From NCBI RefSeq assembly GCF_009496535.1, contig NZ_WIDL01000011.1, positions 1 to 64,000 on the forward strand: a DNA stretch of 64,000 nt, read 5' to 3'. Under the pieces are notes generated by a model. The model saw nothing but the letters and a program-made list of their open reading frames with translations, ran no database searches and had not been told where the DNA came from. The stretch is from Stenotrophomonas sp. MYb238. GTDB lineage: Bacteria > Pseudomonadota > Gammaproteobacteria > Xanthomonadales > Xanthomonadaceae. The translations under genes were made by a program, and so were the position numbers. This document shows, piece after piece, positions 9,209-20,743 of the stretch (its first letter is position 1; every line of letters starts with the position of its first letter).

Positions 9209-9724
9209 TCAGTCGACCCGGGCCACCACCACCAGCGCCGGCCGCAGCAGGCGCTCGTTGAGCAGGTAGCCCTTCTGGAACACGGTCACCACCGCGCCCG
9301 GGGCGATGCCGGCGGGGGCCTCGACCTGGCTGATGGCCTGGTGGTGTTCCGGATTGAAGGCCTGGCCGACCGGGTCGAGCAGGGTCAGGCCGTTGTCGGC
9401 GGCGACCTTGAGCAGCTGCTTGTAGGTCAGCTCCAGCCCTTCCCGCAGCGGGCTGGGCTCGCTGCCGGCCGCGGTCAGGCCCGCATCCAGGCTGTCGAAC
9501 ACCGGCAGCAGCTCGCCCAGCAGCTTCTCGTTGGCGAACTTGCGCGCCTGTTCGATGTCGCGCGCCACGCGCTTGCGCTGGTTCTCCAGGTCGGCGCGCT
9601 CGCGCAGCGACTCGCCCTTGAGCTGCTCGATCTCCGCGCGCAGCGCCTGGAGCTGGGCGTCCTGCGCCGCGGCCGCGCCGCCGGCGGTGTTCTCGGTCTC
9701 GAATTCGGGGTGGTCTTGGTTCAT
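9209..9724 (-). CDS. grpE: Nucleotide exchange factor GrpE
   Basis: A 171-residue GrpE. The N-terminal half is a long charged coiled coil (about residues 25-80, with [18 protein letters not shown]). The C-terminal beta domain contains [14 protein letters not shown] and the family end motif [21 protein letters not shown]. GrpE releases ADP from DnaK. It is the first gene of grpE-dnaK-dnaJ. Many Xanthomonadaceae carry hrcA immediately upstream; here the upstream gene is the divergent recN and no hrcA is present. A sigma-32-like promoter lies 45-72 bp upstream. Confidence 0.95.
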   Translation of the reverse strand: MNQDHPEFETENTAGGAAAAQDAQLQALRAEIEQLKGESLRERADLENQRKRVARDIEQARKFANEKLLGELLPVFDSLDAGLTAAGSEPSPLREGLELTYKQLLKVAADNGLTLLDPVGQAFNPEHHQAISQVEAPAGIAPGAVVTVFQKGYLLNERLLRPALVVVARVD

Positions 9725-9768
9725 TTCCGGTTCCCTGGCGGTCGTTCTGCCGCCTGCCTGCTCCCCCG

Positions 9769-9796
9769 TATGTGGGCTGCCCCACCGGTTTCAAGG
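9769..9796 (-). promoter_or_regulatory. Sigma-32 (RpoH)-like heat-shock promoter of grpE-dnaK-dnaJ
   Basis: Read on the minus strand, CCTTGAAA (9796-9789) and CCCACATA (9776-9769) are 12 bp apart and resemble the RpoH elements CTTGAAA and CCCCATnT. This would put transcription start about 38 nt before the grpE ATG. No CIRCE element (TTAGCACTC inverted repeat) was found in the recN-grpE interval. The spacing is slightly short for the consensus. Confidence 0.6.
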
Positions 9797-9910
9797 TTCC
9801 GGCTCATCCGGTGCGACCGCCGCGCATTAATGTGACCGGCGATGCGCCTTTCCCGGATTGACCTGCCGCATGCGCATGCTAGCTTTGCGCGGCCCCAACC
9901 TCTGCCGACC

Positions 9911-11575
9911 ATGCTCAGACATCTTTCGATCAAGGATTTCGCCGTCGTCCGCGCCACCGAACTGGAATTCGGGCCGGGCATGACCGTGGTTTCCGGCGAA
10001 ACCGGTGCCGGCAAGTCGCTGATGGTCGACGCGCTGGGCTTCCTGTCCGGCCTGCGCGCCGACAGCGGCGTGGTCCGCCACGGCGCCGCCCGGGCCGAGC
10101 TTTCGGCCGAATTCGACCTCGCCGACGACGCCCCCGCCCGCCGCTGGCTGCGCGACAACGAGCTCGACGACGAGGAGCAGTGCCAGCTGCGGCGGGTGAT
10201 CCGCGCCGACGGCGGCTCGCGCGCCTTCATCAACGGCCGCCCGGTGCCGGTCTCGCAGCTGGCCGAGCTGGCCGCCTTCCTGGTCGAGATCCATGGCCAG
10301 CACGAACAGCAGGCGCTGCTGTCGCGCCCCAGCCAGCTGGCCCTGCTCGACGCCTACGCCCGCAACGAGGCCGAACGCGCCGCGGTGCGTGCCGCCAGCG
10401 GCCAGTGGCAGGCGCTGATCGACGAGCGCGACGCGCTGTCGCAGCAGGGCGACGTCTCCGACCGCATCGCCTTCCTCGAACACCAGCTCGGCGAGCTGCG
10501 GCGCGAGGAGCTGGAGCCGGCGGCCGTGGCGGCGTTGACCGCCAGCCACCGCCGCCAGGCGCATTCGGCCGCGCTGATCGAGGCCTGCCAGTACGCCGGC
10601 AACGCGCTCAACGGCGACGACGGCCCTGCCCTGCTCGGCCTGCTGCAGCAGGTGCGGCACGAGCTGTCGCGGGTCAGCCAGCACGATGCGCGGCTGGGCG
10701 AGATCGACGGCATGCTCGACGCCGCCGGCATCCAGCTGCACGAAGCCCTGGCCCAGCTGGACCGGGTGCAGGACGACCTGGACAGCGACCCGGAGGCCTT
10801 CGAGGAGATCGAGCGCCGGCTCGGCCGCCTGCACGACCTGGCGCGCAAGCACCGCGTGCCCATGGAGGAGCTGGCCACCACCGGCGACCGCATCGAAACG
10901 GAGCTGGAACAGCTGCGCGGCGCCGACGAGCGCCTGTCGCGGCTGGCCGGCGAGATCGACAAGGCCGCCGCGCACTGGCAGGCGCAGGCCGCTGTCCTCA
11001 GCGCCAGCCGCACCGTCGCGGCCAAGGCCCTGTCGGACACCACCACCGCGCTGATCGGCGAGCTGGGCATGGGCGGCGGGCAGTTCCTGATCGAACTGGA
11101 ACCCCAGCCGCAGCCGCGCCCGGACCCCAATGGCGCCGAACGGGTCGAATTCCTGGTTGCCGCCAATGCGGGGCAACCGCCGCGCGCGCTGCGCAAGGTC
11201 GCTTCCGGCGGCGAACTCTCGCGCATCTCGCTGGCCATCGAAGTGGCCGCGCTGGGCCTGGATGCCGTGCCGACCATGGTGTTCGACGAGGTGGACTCGG
11301 GCATCGGCGGCGCCGTGGCCGACATCGTCGGCAAGAAACTGCGCGCGCTGGGCGAGCGCCGCCAGGTGCTGTGCGTGACCCACCTGCCGCAGGTCGCCTC
11401 CAAGGGCCACGCCCACTACCGGGTCAGCAAGGCGCCGGTGGAAGGCATGACCCAGAGCGCGGTGGAGCTGCTCGACGCCAAGGGCCGCGAGGAAGAGCTG
11501 GCGCGCATGCTCGGCGGCGCCGAGGTCAGCAGGGAAGCCCGCGCCGCTGCCCGCAAGCTGCTGGCCGAAGTCTGA
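9911..11575 (+). CDS. recN: DNA repair protein RecN
   Basis: A 554-residue SMC-like ATPase for double-strand break repair. The N-terminal head starts MLRHLSIKDFAVVRATELEF and has Walker A GETGAGKS. The central 300 residues are a coiled-coil arm, and the C-terminal head has the signature KVASGGELSRISLAIE, Walker B TMVFDEVDSGIGG and the D-loop region. The start at ATG 9911 matches the family N-terminus; the open frame upstream from 9842 is not RecN-like. The promoter region is shared with divergent grpE. No LexA operator of the kind seen before lexA was found here, although recN is a classic SOS gene in E. coli. Confidence 0.96.
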   Translation: MLRHLSIKDFAVVRATELEFGPGMTVVSGETGAGKSLMVDALGFLSGLRADSGVVRHGAARAELSAEFDLADDAPARRWLRDNELDDEEQCQLRRVIRADGGSRAFINGRPVPVSQLAELAAFLVEIHGQHEQQALLSRPSQLALLDAYARNEAERAAVRAASGQWQALIDERDALSQQGDVSDRIAFLEHQLGELRREELEPAAVAALTASHRRQAHSAALIEACQYAGNALNGDDGPALLGLLQQVRHELSRVSQHDARLGEIDGMLDAAGIQLHEALAQLDRVQDDLDSDPEAFEEIERRLGRLHDLARKHRVPMEELATTGDRIETELEQLRGADERLSRLAGEIDKAAAHWQAQAAVLSASRTVAAKALSDTTTALIGELGMGGGQFLIELEPQPQPRPDPNGAERVEFLVAANAGQPPRALRKVASGGELSRISLAIEVAALGLDAVPTMVFDEVDSGIGGAVADIVGKKLRALGERRQVLCVTHLPQVASKGHAHYRVSKAPVEGMTQSAVELLDAKGREEELARMLGGAEVSREARAAARKLLAEV

Positions 11576-11578
11576 AAC

Positions 11579-11595
11579 AAGCCCCTGCGGGGCTT
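11579..11595 (+). terminator. Short hairpin after recN
   Basis: AAGCCCC-TGC-GGGGCTT starts 4 bases after the recN stop codon. It is not followed by a T-run; the stronger terminator lies further on at 11826. Confidence 0.45.
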
Positions 11596-11825
11596 GGCAA
11601 GGTTTGCGCGCCACTGGCGCGCCTGCGGTGGAGCCTCATGCCGCAGGCCCGGGCGCAGGCGGGACTGGGCAGAAAGCAGGCGGCAGAATTCCACGCCTCG
11701 AATTACCGCGGGGCCTCGCCTCCGCCTCTCGTCCAGCACCCGCGCGCCGTTCTCCCGTTGGGAGAAGAGAGATTGCCGCCCGGGCGAACTCACGGCGGCG
11801 GCATCGAACCCACCCCATGAACGAC

Positions 11826-11856
11826 GACACCGGCCCAAGGCCGGTGTCTTCTTCTT
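11826..11856 (+). terminator. Intrinsic terminator, plus strand, between recN and fur
   Basis: A stem GACACCGGCC / GGCCGGTGTC with a 3-base loop is followed by TTCTTCTT. The 230 bp between the recN hairpin and this site (11596-11825) hold no convincing gene. They contain a fragment of the CTCCCGTTGGGAGAA repeat near 11755. Confidence 0.7.
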
Positions 11857-11881
11857 GCCTGCACGGGAATGAAAACCGGCC

Positions 11882-12304
11882 TCAGCGCCGCTTCTTGCGC
11901 ACGTACAGCACCAAGGAATGCTCTTCAAGCTCGTAGCCGTGCTCGGCCGCGATCTTCTTCTGCAGTTCCTCGATCTCACGGCTCTCGAACTCGATGATCT
12001 TGCCGGTATCCACGTCCACCATGTGGTCGTGGTGGCCGCCTCGGTCCAGTTCGTAGACCGCCTGCCCGCCTTCGAAATTGTGCTTGAGCACCAGGCCGGC
12101 TGCCTCGAACTGGGTCAGCACGCGGTAGACCGTCGCCAGGCCGATCTCGTCGCCGCAGTCGAGCAGCTGGCGGTAGATGTCCTCGGCGGTCATGTGGTGC
12201 TGGGGCGTGTTCTGCTCGAGCAACGCCAGGATGCGCATCCGCGGATGCGTCACCTTCAGGCCGACTTTGCGCAGGTCGTTGGATTCCATGGCCATCGTGT
12301 TCAT
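11882..12304 (-). CDS. fur: Ferric uptake regulator Fur
   Basis: A 140-residue Fur repressor controlling iron uptake. The N-terminal winged helix contains LKVTHPRMRILALLEQ and the recognition segment EIGLATVYRVLTQFEAAGLV. The dimerisation and metal domain has GGHHDHMVDVDTGKIIEF, giving the His-rich regulatory site. The CxxC pair that binds structural zinc in E. coli Fur is absent at this position (here VDVDTG), as in several gammaproteobacterial Fur proteins. The start could be 12304, 12295 or 12289; most relatives begin near the third Met. It is divergent from bamE (omlA), an arrangement known in Xanthomonas. Confidence 0.95.
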   Translation of the reverse strand: MNTMAMESNDLRKVGLKVTHPRMRILALLEQNTPQHHMTAEDIYRQLLDCGDEIGLATVYRVLTQFEAAGLVLKHNFEGGQAVYELDRGGHHDHMVDVDTGKIIEFESREIEELQKKIAAEHGYELEEHSLVLYVRKKRR

Positions 12305-12393
12305 TGGCGGTTTAACGCCAGTTGCCTCCGGTCAGATCGCGCTGGGTGCCGGGGAGTGTATCATCGCCGGGATTTCCTCAATCGCCTGTCCCA
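12305..12393. promoter_or_regulatory. Divergent fur/bamE promoter region
   Basis: An 89-bp interval between divergent starts. It contains the inverted repeat TGGCG-GTTTAA-... CGCCA (about 12304-12320) next to the fur start and a possible -10 TATCAT for bamE near 12358. No clear Fur box was identified. Confidence 0.4.
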
Positions 12394-12789
12394 ATGCGCA
12401 ACCTCCTGCTGATCGCCGTTGTCGCCCTGTCCACCGCCGGCTGCGGCATCATCTACAAGCAGCCCATCTACCAGGGCAACCTGCTGCAAGAAAAGTCCGT
12501 CGCGCAACTGCAGGCCGGCCAGAGCAAGCAGCAGGTCAACGCGCTGCTGGGGACGCCGTCCATTCCCGACCCGTTCCATGCCCAGCGCTGGGACTACACA
12601 TCCAGCCAGCGCGTGAACCGCCTGGGCAAGACCGAGGTGAAGAATTTCACCGTGTTCTTCGAGAACGACCGCGTCACCCGTTGGGAAGGCGACTACTTCC
12701 CCAACCAGGATGCGGAACTGGCCCAGAAGAGCGTGCGCCAGTTCGGCCGCAACCTGGCCAAGGACAAGAAGAAGCGCGGTGGCCGCTGA
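12394..12789 (+). CDS. bamE: Outer membrane assembly lipoprotein BamE (SmpA/OmlA)
   Basis: A 131-residue lipoprotein of the BAM complex that inserts beta-barrel proteins. The signal peptide MRNLLLIAVVALSTAGC ends in a lipobox with Cys17. The mature domain has the SmpA/OmlA pattern: YQGNLL, QLQAGQSKQQVNALLGTPSI, DPFHAQRWDYTS and FTVFFENDRVTRWEGD. Start ATG 12394 is chosen because it gives an ideal signal peptide. It is divergent from fur and convergent with rnfH. Its likely terminator overlaps the 3' coding end of rnfH. Confidence 0.95.
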   Translation: MRNLLLIAVVALSTAGCGIIYKQPIYQGNLLQEKSVAQLQAGQSKQQVNALLGTPSIPDPFHAQRWDYTSSQRVNRLGKTEVKNFTVFFENDRVTRWEGDYFPNQDAELAQKSVRQFGRNLAKDKKKRGGR

Positions 12790-12810
12790 GGCCGGGCGCC
12801 ACGCACCGGA

Positions 12811-13068
12811 TCAATCGCCGCCGCGCGCCCGCCGGCGGCGATTTTCTTTGGGGTCGGCCAGCAACGGCCTGAGCAGTTCGACGCGATCCCCGTCATGCAG
12901 CGCCTGCTGTGGCCGCGCGAGCACGCCATGCACGGCCGTGGCCACGGAATCGCCACCGGCATCGAGCGCCGCGGCCTCCACCGCGTCGGCGACGGTGCAC
13001 CCCTCCGGCAGGAGCAGTTCCTGGCGCAGGTAACGCTCCGGCCAGGCCAGCACCACTTCCACGCGCAT
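12811..13068 (-). CDS. rnfH: RnfH family (UPF0125) ubiquitin-fold protein
   Basis: An 85-residue protein of the RnfH/UPF0125 family, which has a beta-grasp fold. The sequence MRVEVVLAWPERYLRQELLL is followed by TVADAVEAA and the terminal DGDRVELLRPLLADPKENRR pattern that defines the family. Its function is not established; it is almost always encoded next to ratA, as here (3-bp gap). The last residues (RRRRARGGD) are encoded by sequence that also forms the bamE terminator stem. Confidence 0.9.
   Translation of the reverse strand: MRVEVVLAWPERYLRQELLLPEGCTVADAVEAAALDAGGDSVATAVHGVLARPQQALHDGDRVELLRPLLADPKENRRRRARGGD
12813..12848 (+). terminator. bamE intrinsic terminator inside the rnfH 3' end
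   Basis: AATCGCCGCC pairs with GGCGGCGATT across an 11-base loop, followed by TTCTTT on the plus strand. It starts 23 bp after the bamE stop and lies within the last codons of convergent rnfH. Confidence 0.65.
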
Positions 13069-13071
13069 GGC

Positions 13072-13500
13072 TCAGCCCTCCTGCTCGGCCACACGCACGA
13101 AATCGTTGACCATGCGGTCGGCCAGCCCCTGGAAGCCCAGCGCCAGCGCCGGCCCGAGCAGGCGCGAGGTGGGCTCGAACTCGAGCTCGAGACTCACCTT
13201 GCACGCGGCATCGGACAACGGCTGGAACTGCCAGCGGCCGTGCAGGCGCTTGAACGGGCCATCCTTCAGCTGCATGTCGATGCTGCCGGGGCGCTGCAGC
13301 GTGTTCTCGGTCATGAACCAGGTGCGGAACGAACCCAGCCCCAGATCCAGGCGCGCCACAAGGCGCTCCGGCCCTTCCTCCAGGATCTGCGCCGCCTCGC
13401 ACCAGCGGAAACGCCGCGGATAGGCGGCGACGTCGTTGACCAGGTCGAACATGCGCTCGGCCGGCTGTTCGACCAGGGCGCTGCGGCGGATGGTAGGCAT
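13072..13500 (-). CDS. ratA: RatA/CoqK-type START-domain protein
   Basis: A 142-residue SRPBCC/START-like protein. [20 protein letters not shown] is the family N-terminus, followed by [20 protein letters not shown] and the C-terminal helix [20 protein letters not shown]. In E. coli RatA was reported to bind 50S subunits and block 70S association; in other systems homologues bind ubiquinone. It pairs with rnfH, but that pair is not a proven toxin-antitoxin system. It is divergent from smpB by 52 bp, a conserved layout. Confidence 0.9.
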   Translation of the reverse strand: MPTIRRSALVEQPAERMFDLVNDVAAYPRRFRWCEAAQILEEGPERLVARLDLGLGSFRTWFMTENTLQRPGSIDMQLKDGPFKRLHGRWQFQPLSDAACKVSLELEFEPTSRLLGPALALGFQGLADRMVNDFVRVAEQEG

Positions 13501-13552
13501 GCGGGATACGGATGGATGTTCGGAATGCCCCCGAATCGGAGACAATACGGAA

Positions 13553-14056
13553 ATGAGCAAGAAACCCGGTAAGGATAAAGCAAAGAACGCGCAGGCCGAC
13601 AAAACCATCGCGCTCAACAAGCGTGCCCGCCACGAATACCACCTGGAAGAACGCTTCGAGGCCGGCCTGGTGCTGCAGGGCTGGGAGATCAAGGCCATCC
13701 GCGCCGGACGCGGCAACATGACCGATGCCTACGCCTACGTGAAGGACGGCGAGATCTTCCTGATCGGCGCGCAGATCACGCCGCTGATCCAGGCATCCAC
13801 CCACACCGTTCCCGAGGACCGCCGCCAGCGCAAGCTGCTGCTGCATCGGCGCGAGATCGACAAGCTCATCGGGCGGGTGGAACGCGACGGCTACACGCTG
13901 GTGCCGACCGCGATGTACTGGAGCAAGAACCGCATCAAGCTGGAAATCGCGCTGGCCAAGGGCAAGCAGGCCCACGACAAGCGCGATGCGGCCAAGGACC
14001 GCGACTGGGCCCGCGAGAAGCAGCGCGCCCTGCGCGCCCACAACCGCAACGCCTGA
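13553..14056 (+). CDS. smpB: SsrA-binding protein SmpB
   Basis: A 167-residue SmpB that carries tmRNA to stalled ribosomes. The family motifs are all present: [35 protein letters not shown], the [13 protein letters not shown] strand, the [18 protein letters not shown] segment, and the basic C-terminal tail [17 protein letters not shown] that enters the mRNA channel. Start ATG 13553 is followed by a Lys-rich N-terminus. The tmRNA gene itself is about 800 bp downstream on the opposite strand. Confidence 0.97.
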   Translation: MSKKPGKDKAKNAQADKTIALNKRARHEYHLEERFEAGLVLQGWEIKAIRAGRGNMTDAYAYVKDGEIFLIGAQITPLIQASTHTVPEDRRQRKLLLHRREIDKLIGRVERDGYTLVPTAMYWSKNRIKLEIALAKGKQAHDKRDAAKDRDWAREKQRALRAHNRNA

Positions 14057-14089
14057 GTGGCGTGGCGGGGTTCGCCCGCCGCCTCACCT

Positions 14090-14677
14090 TCAGCCCTGCA
14101 GCAGCGCCCGCCTGCCGTACACATGGGCATCGCACCTGCGCTGCGCGACATGCAGCGCCGCGAGCCGCACCGCCAACGCGAGTCGCCCGGCATCACAGCC
14201 GGCGCCGGCCATCCAGCGCTGCGCCTCCTCCGCCGCGTCCGCTGGCAACAACGCCAGCAGTTCGACATTCTCCAGGGAATCGACGACCGCCTGGAGACGC
14301 ACGGAAAGGCCGACGACACGTGCCGTATAGCCACCCGCCTGCACCACGGCAATCACGACCGCCAGCCCTGCCGCGCCTCTGGAATCCCACATGCCCATGG
14401 CGACGCCCAAGGCCGACAACGACGCCAGCAGCAGCATTGCGGCAAACCCGGAATGCCTGAGCGGAACCATCGCACGCCGCCGGAACGCCCGGTGACAGAG
14501 CAACGCAAGCGCCAGGACGGCCAACGCCTGTACGCCCGGCTGCGCGGCCATGAGCGCAGCGCCCGCCGCCGATGCCAACCCCAGGCAGATCCACGAAGAT
14601 GGCATCGCTCGCCTGCGGAAATCCGCGCCAACGGTCGCTGCCAATCCACTCAGGCGATACGGACAAGGAGAGTGCAT
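14090..14677 (-). CDS. Predicted membrane protein, unknown function
   Basis: A 195-residue protein with two clear hydrophobic pairs: SWICLGLASAAGAALMAA and ALAVLALALLCHRAF near the N-terminus, then AAMLLLASLSALGVAMGMW and GLAVVIAVVQAGGYTARVVG. An Ala-rich soluble C-terminus follows (DSLENVELLALLPADAAEEA). The start at 14677 or at the internal Met 14605 cannot be decided. Base composition is slightly less GC-rich than its neighbours. No family recognised. It sits between smpB and ssrA on the minus strand, downstream of the ssrA terminator. Confidence 0.55.
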   Translation of the reverse strand: MHSPCPYRLSGLAATVGADFRRRAMPSSWICLGLASAAGAALMAAQPGVQALAVLALALLCHRAFRRRAMVPLRHSGFAAMLLLASLSALGVAMGMWDSRGAAGLAVVIAVVQAGGYTARVVGLSVRLQAVVDSLENVELLALLPADAAEEAQRWMAGAGCDAGRLALAVRLAALHVAQRRCDAHVYGRRALLQG

Positions 14678-14807
14678 CTGGTCATGCGATCACGGAAACA
14701 TGACAGCCATGGTGGACAGCCCCATGTCGCAGATCGGTCGCAGCGCCGTTAAGCCATTCCGCCATGCTTCCAGCACGCTGCACACCGACTGCGGCCCGTG
14801 CATCCAG

Positions 14808-14841
14808 GCAAAAGAAAAGCCCAGCCGGTGAAGGCTGGGCT
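14808..14841 (-). terminator. ssrA intrinsic terminator
   Basis: On the minus strand AGCCCAGCC-TTCACC-GGCTGGGCT is followed by TTTCTTTTGCC. The stem begins 7 nt after the mature tmRNA 3' end. Confidence 0.85.
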
Positions 14842-14848
14842 TTATAGA

Positions 14849-15202
14849 TGGTGGAGGTGGGCGGAATTGAACCGCCGTCCGAAGGCACTCCATCCCCGGT
14901 ACTACATGCTTAGCTCGCCGTTGTATCTCGTCCCGGAACAGCACGGCGCGCAAAGCGCATCCCGGAACCAGCCCGCTTCATCTAGCCTGGAGCTGACGGG
15001 CAGCCACCCCATGCGATTCCGTGATGATGACCCTACGCAGCGAGCACGGACACAAGCTGTTTCGGGGCTTAGGCCTTAAGCGGCCAGAGCGTAGTTGTCG
15101 TCGTTGGCAACTATGAGTTTTGCAGCTGGATTTACGAGGAAAGCTACCCCCTCGGCATGCACCAAGCGACTTCACAACCCCCGTCGAAACCAGTGCACCC
15201 CC
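14849..15202 (-). ncRNA. ssrA: Transfer-messenger RNA (tmRNA, SsrA)
   Basis: A 354-nt tmRNA. The 5' end GGGGGUGCACUGGUUUCGACG pairs (with G-U pairs) with the 3' end CACCUCCACCA, giving the Ala-tRNA-like acceptor. The T arm GGCGGTTCAATTCCGCC precedes the 3' CCA. The tag reading frame runs from 15108 to 15076 and encodes ANDDNYALAA followed by TAA, where most enterobacteria have ANDENYALAA. It rescues ribosomes stalled on mRNAs without stop codons, together with SmpB encoded nearby. Only the outer acceptor, T arm and tag were checked by eye; pseudoknots were not. Confidence 0.95.
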
Positions 15203-15425
15203 GATTTCTTCAAGAATCTTCAGTCTTCAGCGTCCGGATCCGCGGCGCGGTCCGAACGATGCTCGACAACCGCCATGGTACGCGATGCAGCCCAATGCGT
15301 CACCTGCGCACATCGCCGTGGACATCCCGCAGTCATGCGTTACCCGCGTCTCCGCGCAACGATGCACTCCATGTCCCTGAAATGAAAAACGTCCACAAAC
15401 CCGAGGTCTGCAGACGTTCTTCAAC

Positions 15426-15519
15426 TGGCGGAGTGAGAGGGATTCGAACCCTCGATAGAGCTTTTGACCCTATACTCCCTTAGCAGGGGAGCCCCTTCGG
15501 CCTCTCGGGCATCACTCCG
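15426..15519 (-). tRNA. serX: tRNA-Ser (anticodon GCU)
   Basis: A 94-nt class II tRNA with encoded CCA. Acceptor CGGAGTG / CACTCCG, anticodon arm CTCCC-CTGCTAA-GGGAG with anticodon GCT (reads AGC/AGU), a long variable arm, and T arm AGGGTTCGAATCCCT. It lies 73 bp downstream of csrA, a linkage seen in many gammaproteobacteria. An imperfect hairpin, about 15532-15554, lies between csrA and the tRNA. Confidence 0.95.
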
Positions 15520-15592
15520 TTTTCTTTCGTCCTGCCGCGTGTTCCGTGGCAGGGCGCGAAGAATACCGTTTAACGGGGTGAAAGGTAAACCC

Positions 15593-15796
15593 TTATTCGG
15601 AAGTTTCTTCGCTTCCCGGGGCAGCCGGCTCGTCGCCGCGCTGGATACGCTGGAAAATTTCCTCGCGGTGCACCGCCACGTCCTTCGGCGCGGTGATACC
15701 GATACGGACCTGGTTGCCCTTGACGCCGAGCACGGTCACGCTGACCGAGTCACCAATCATCAGGGTTTCGCCTACACGGCGAGTCAGGATCAACAT
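15593..15796 (-). CDS. csrA: Carbon storage regulator CsrA (RsmA)
   Basis: A 67-residue post-transcriptional regulator that binds GGA motifs in mRNA leaders. The start [20 protein letters not shown] and [20 protein letters not shown] are near-identical to known CsrA, with the RNA-binding residues in strand 1 (LTRR) and the VHREEI segment. The tail [11 protein letters not shown] is variable. ATG 15796 is the conserved start. Upstream, ATGGAGAT provides a ribosome binding site containing GGA, which would allow autoregulation as in other bacteria. It follows alaS on the same strand. Confidence 0.96.
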   Translation of the reverse strand: MLILTRRVGETLMIGDSVSVTVLGVKGNQVRIGITAPKDVAVHREEIFQRIQRGDEPAAPGSEETSE

Positions 15797-15815
15797 TGTG
15801 CGAATCTCCATGGAA

Positions 15816-15836
15816 CCGGCGGGGGCTTCCCGCCGG
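15816..15836 (-). other. GC-rich hairpin in the csrA leader
   Basis: CCGGCGGG and CCCGCCGG are separated by five bases, 20 bp upstream of the csrA start. It lies between alaS and csrA and could be an alaS terminator stem without a T-run or a structured csrA leader. Confidence 0.4.
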
Positions 15837-15935
15837 CATTGGCGCGCTGGATACCTGCGCCCCACGACAAAGGGAAAAGACTCCCAATGTTAACGGCAGG
15901 GCGCCGGCGCCTTCAAGGCGCGCGACTGTGTATGT

Positions 15936-18587
<2,652 letters not shown>

Positions 18588-18685
18588 GGAGGACTGGCGA
18601 TAGGCGGGCTGGCGGCCGCCGGCTCCCACGCGGCGCGTGGATCCGGAAAGGCCGAAACCCTGAAAGGGTATCAGGCCCGGTCCAT

Positions 18686-19174
18686 TCAGTCCTCCGGGTC
18701 GTAGCGGGTGGCGCTGCGGATGCAGCTCCCGTCGAAGCCGCGCCGGGCCAGCATGTCCGCCGCCTTGCGCCGCTGCGCCAGGTCCTGGGGGCCATCGGGG
18801 CCGAAACGGCGGCGGACCAGTTCCCGGGCCAGTTCCGCCCAGTCGCCCTCGAAGGTGGCCATCGCGGCCTCGATCCGTTCGCTGTCTAGGCCATGGGTGC
18901 CCAGTTCGGCACGGATATGCAGCGGGCCATAACCGCCTCCGGTGCGGTTGCGCACCAGCGCCTCGGCGAACCGGGCGTCGTCCTGCCACCCGTCTTCGGC
19001 CAGCCGGGCCACGGCCGCCGCCGCCTCATCGGCGTCGACGCCGCGCGCGATGAGCTTGCGCCCCAGCTCCTTGCGCGAGTGCTCGCGCCGTACCAGCAGC
19101 CCAAGGGCGCGCTGCACAGGGGTCTGCTCACGCTGGCGCTTGCGGCGGGTGGGCGGGTCTTCGCGGGTATTCAT
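18686..19174 (-). CDS. recX: Regulatory protein RecX
   Basis: A 162-residue helical repeat protein that modulates RecA filaments. Seen: [59 protein letters not shown] and [20 protein letters not shown], which match the three tandem three-helix repeats of the family. The ATG at 19174 is preferred over the upstream ATG 19216 because it gives the usual length and a basic start ([14 protein letters not shown]). It follows recA after about 350 bp, longer than usual for this pair. Confidence 0.9.
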   Translation of the reverse strand: MNTREDPPTRRKRQREQTPVQRALGLLVRREHSRKELGRKLIARGVDADEAAAAVARLAEDGWQDDARFAEALVRNRTGGGYGPLHIRAELGTHGLDSERIEAAMATFEGDWAELARELVRRRFGPDGPQDLAQRRKAADMLARRGFDGSCIRSATRYDPED

Positions 19175-19390
19175 GCCGACGGGATGCTCCTGCGGCCGTA
19201 CTGGATCAAACAGCATGCCGGGATTGCCGGCCAGCGTGCGGAGGTGGAATTTCTTCCAGCGGGAAAGAAGATGGCCTGCAAATCGCCGGGGCGCCGGACG
19301 GGGTGCAATTCATGCATCAGAAGGCTTACTCATCCCCCGACCTGTTTCGTACTTTGGCCCGCGCCGGGAGGGGGGCTGGGCCATGGCATG

Positions 19391-19411
19391 GGCTCCATTG
19401 GCAATGGAGCC
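19391..19411. other. Perfect hairpin in the recA-recX interval
   Basis: GGCTCCATT-GGC-AATGGAGCC, 9-bp stem, in the 351-bp gap between recA and recX (19175-19525). No T-run follows on either strand. It could limit read-through from recA to recX. The rest of the gap shows no gene. Confidence 0.45.
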
Positions 19412-19525
19412 CCAGACAGCCTCCCCGGCAAACACGGGAGCTTCAACCGCAAAGATCCTGACAACCGGAAAATCGCAGGGGCGGACGACGTCACTGACGA
19501 TGCGCCGCCCGCCCCTGCGGGAAAA

Positions 19526-20560
<1,035 letters not shown>

Positions 20561-20743
20561 CGGGGTCTTCCTCGTCGTTGATGTCATGGATTTCGTCATG
20601 GGTCCACTGTAGCGGGGCCGTATCGCACAGGCTGAGACTGTTTGCGACGTGGCCAGATTATTGGGATGGGAAGGATACCGGCAGCAGCCCTGCCTCCCAT
20701 TACCCGTAGGAAAACCTCGCGGCGGCGCTGGGAAACGCCATCG

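Noticed and set aside
11594-11936. Small plus-strand frames between recN and fur
   Set aside because: Arg/Pro-rich composition, no ribosome binding site, and they run through repeat fragments and a terminator hairpin.
11882-12304. Loss of the Fur CxxC zinc site as a special feature
   Set aside because: Fur proteins of several gammaproteobacteria naturally lack this pair, so it is probably normal for the group.
13068-13072. ratA-rnfH as a toxin-antitoxin system
   Set aside because: The pairing is conserved, but RnfH is not a proven antitoxin and both look like housekeeping genes; no plasmid or mobile context.
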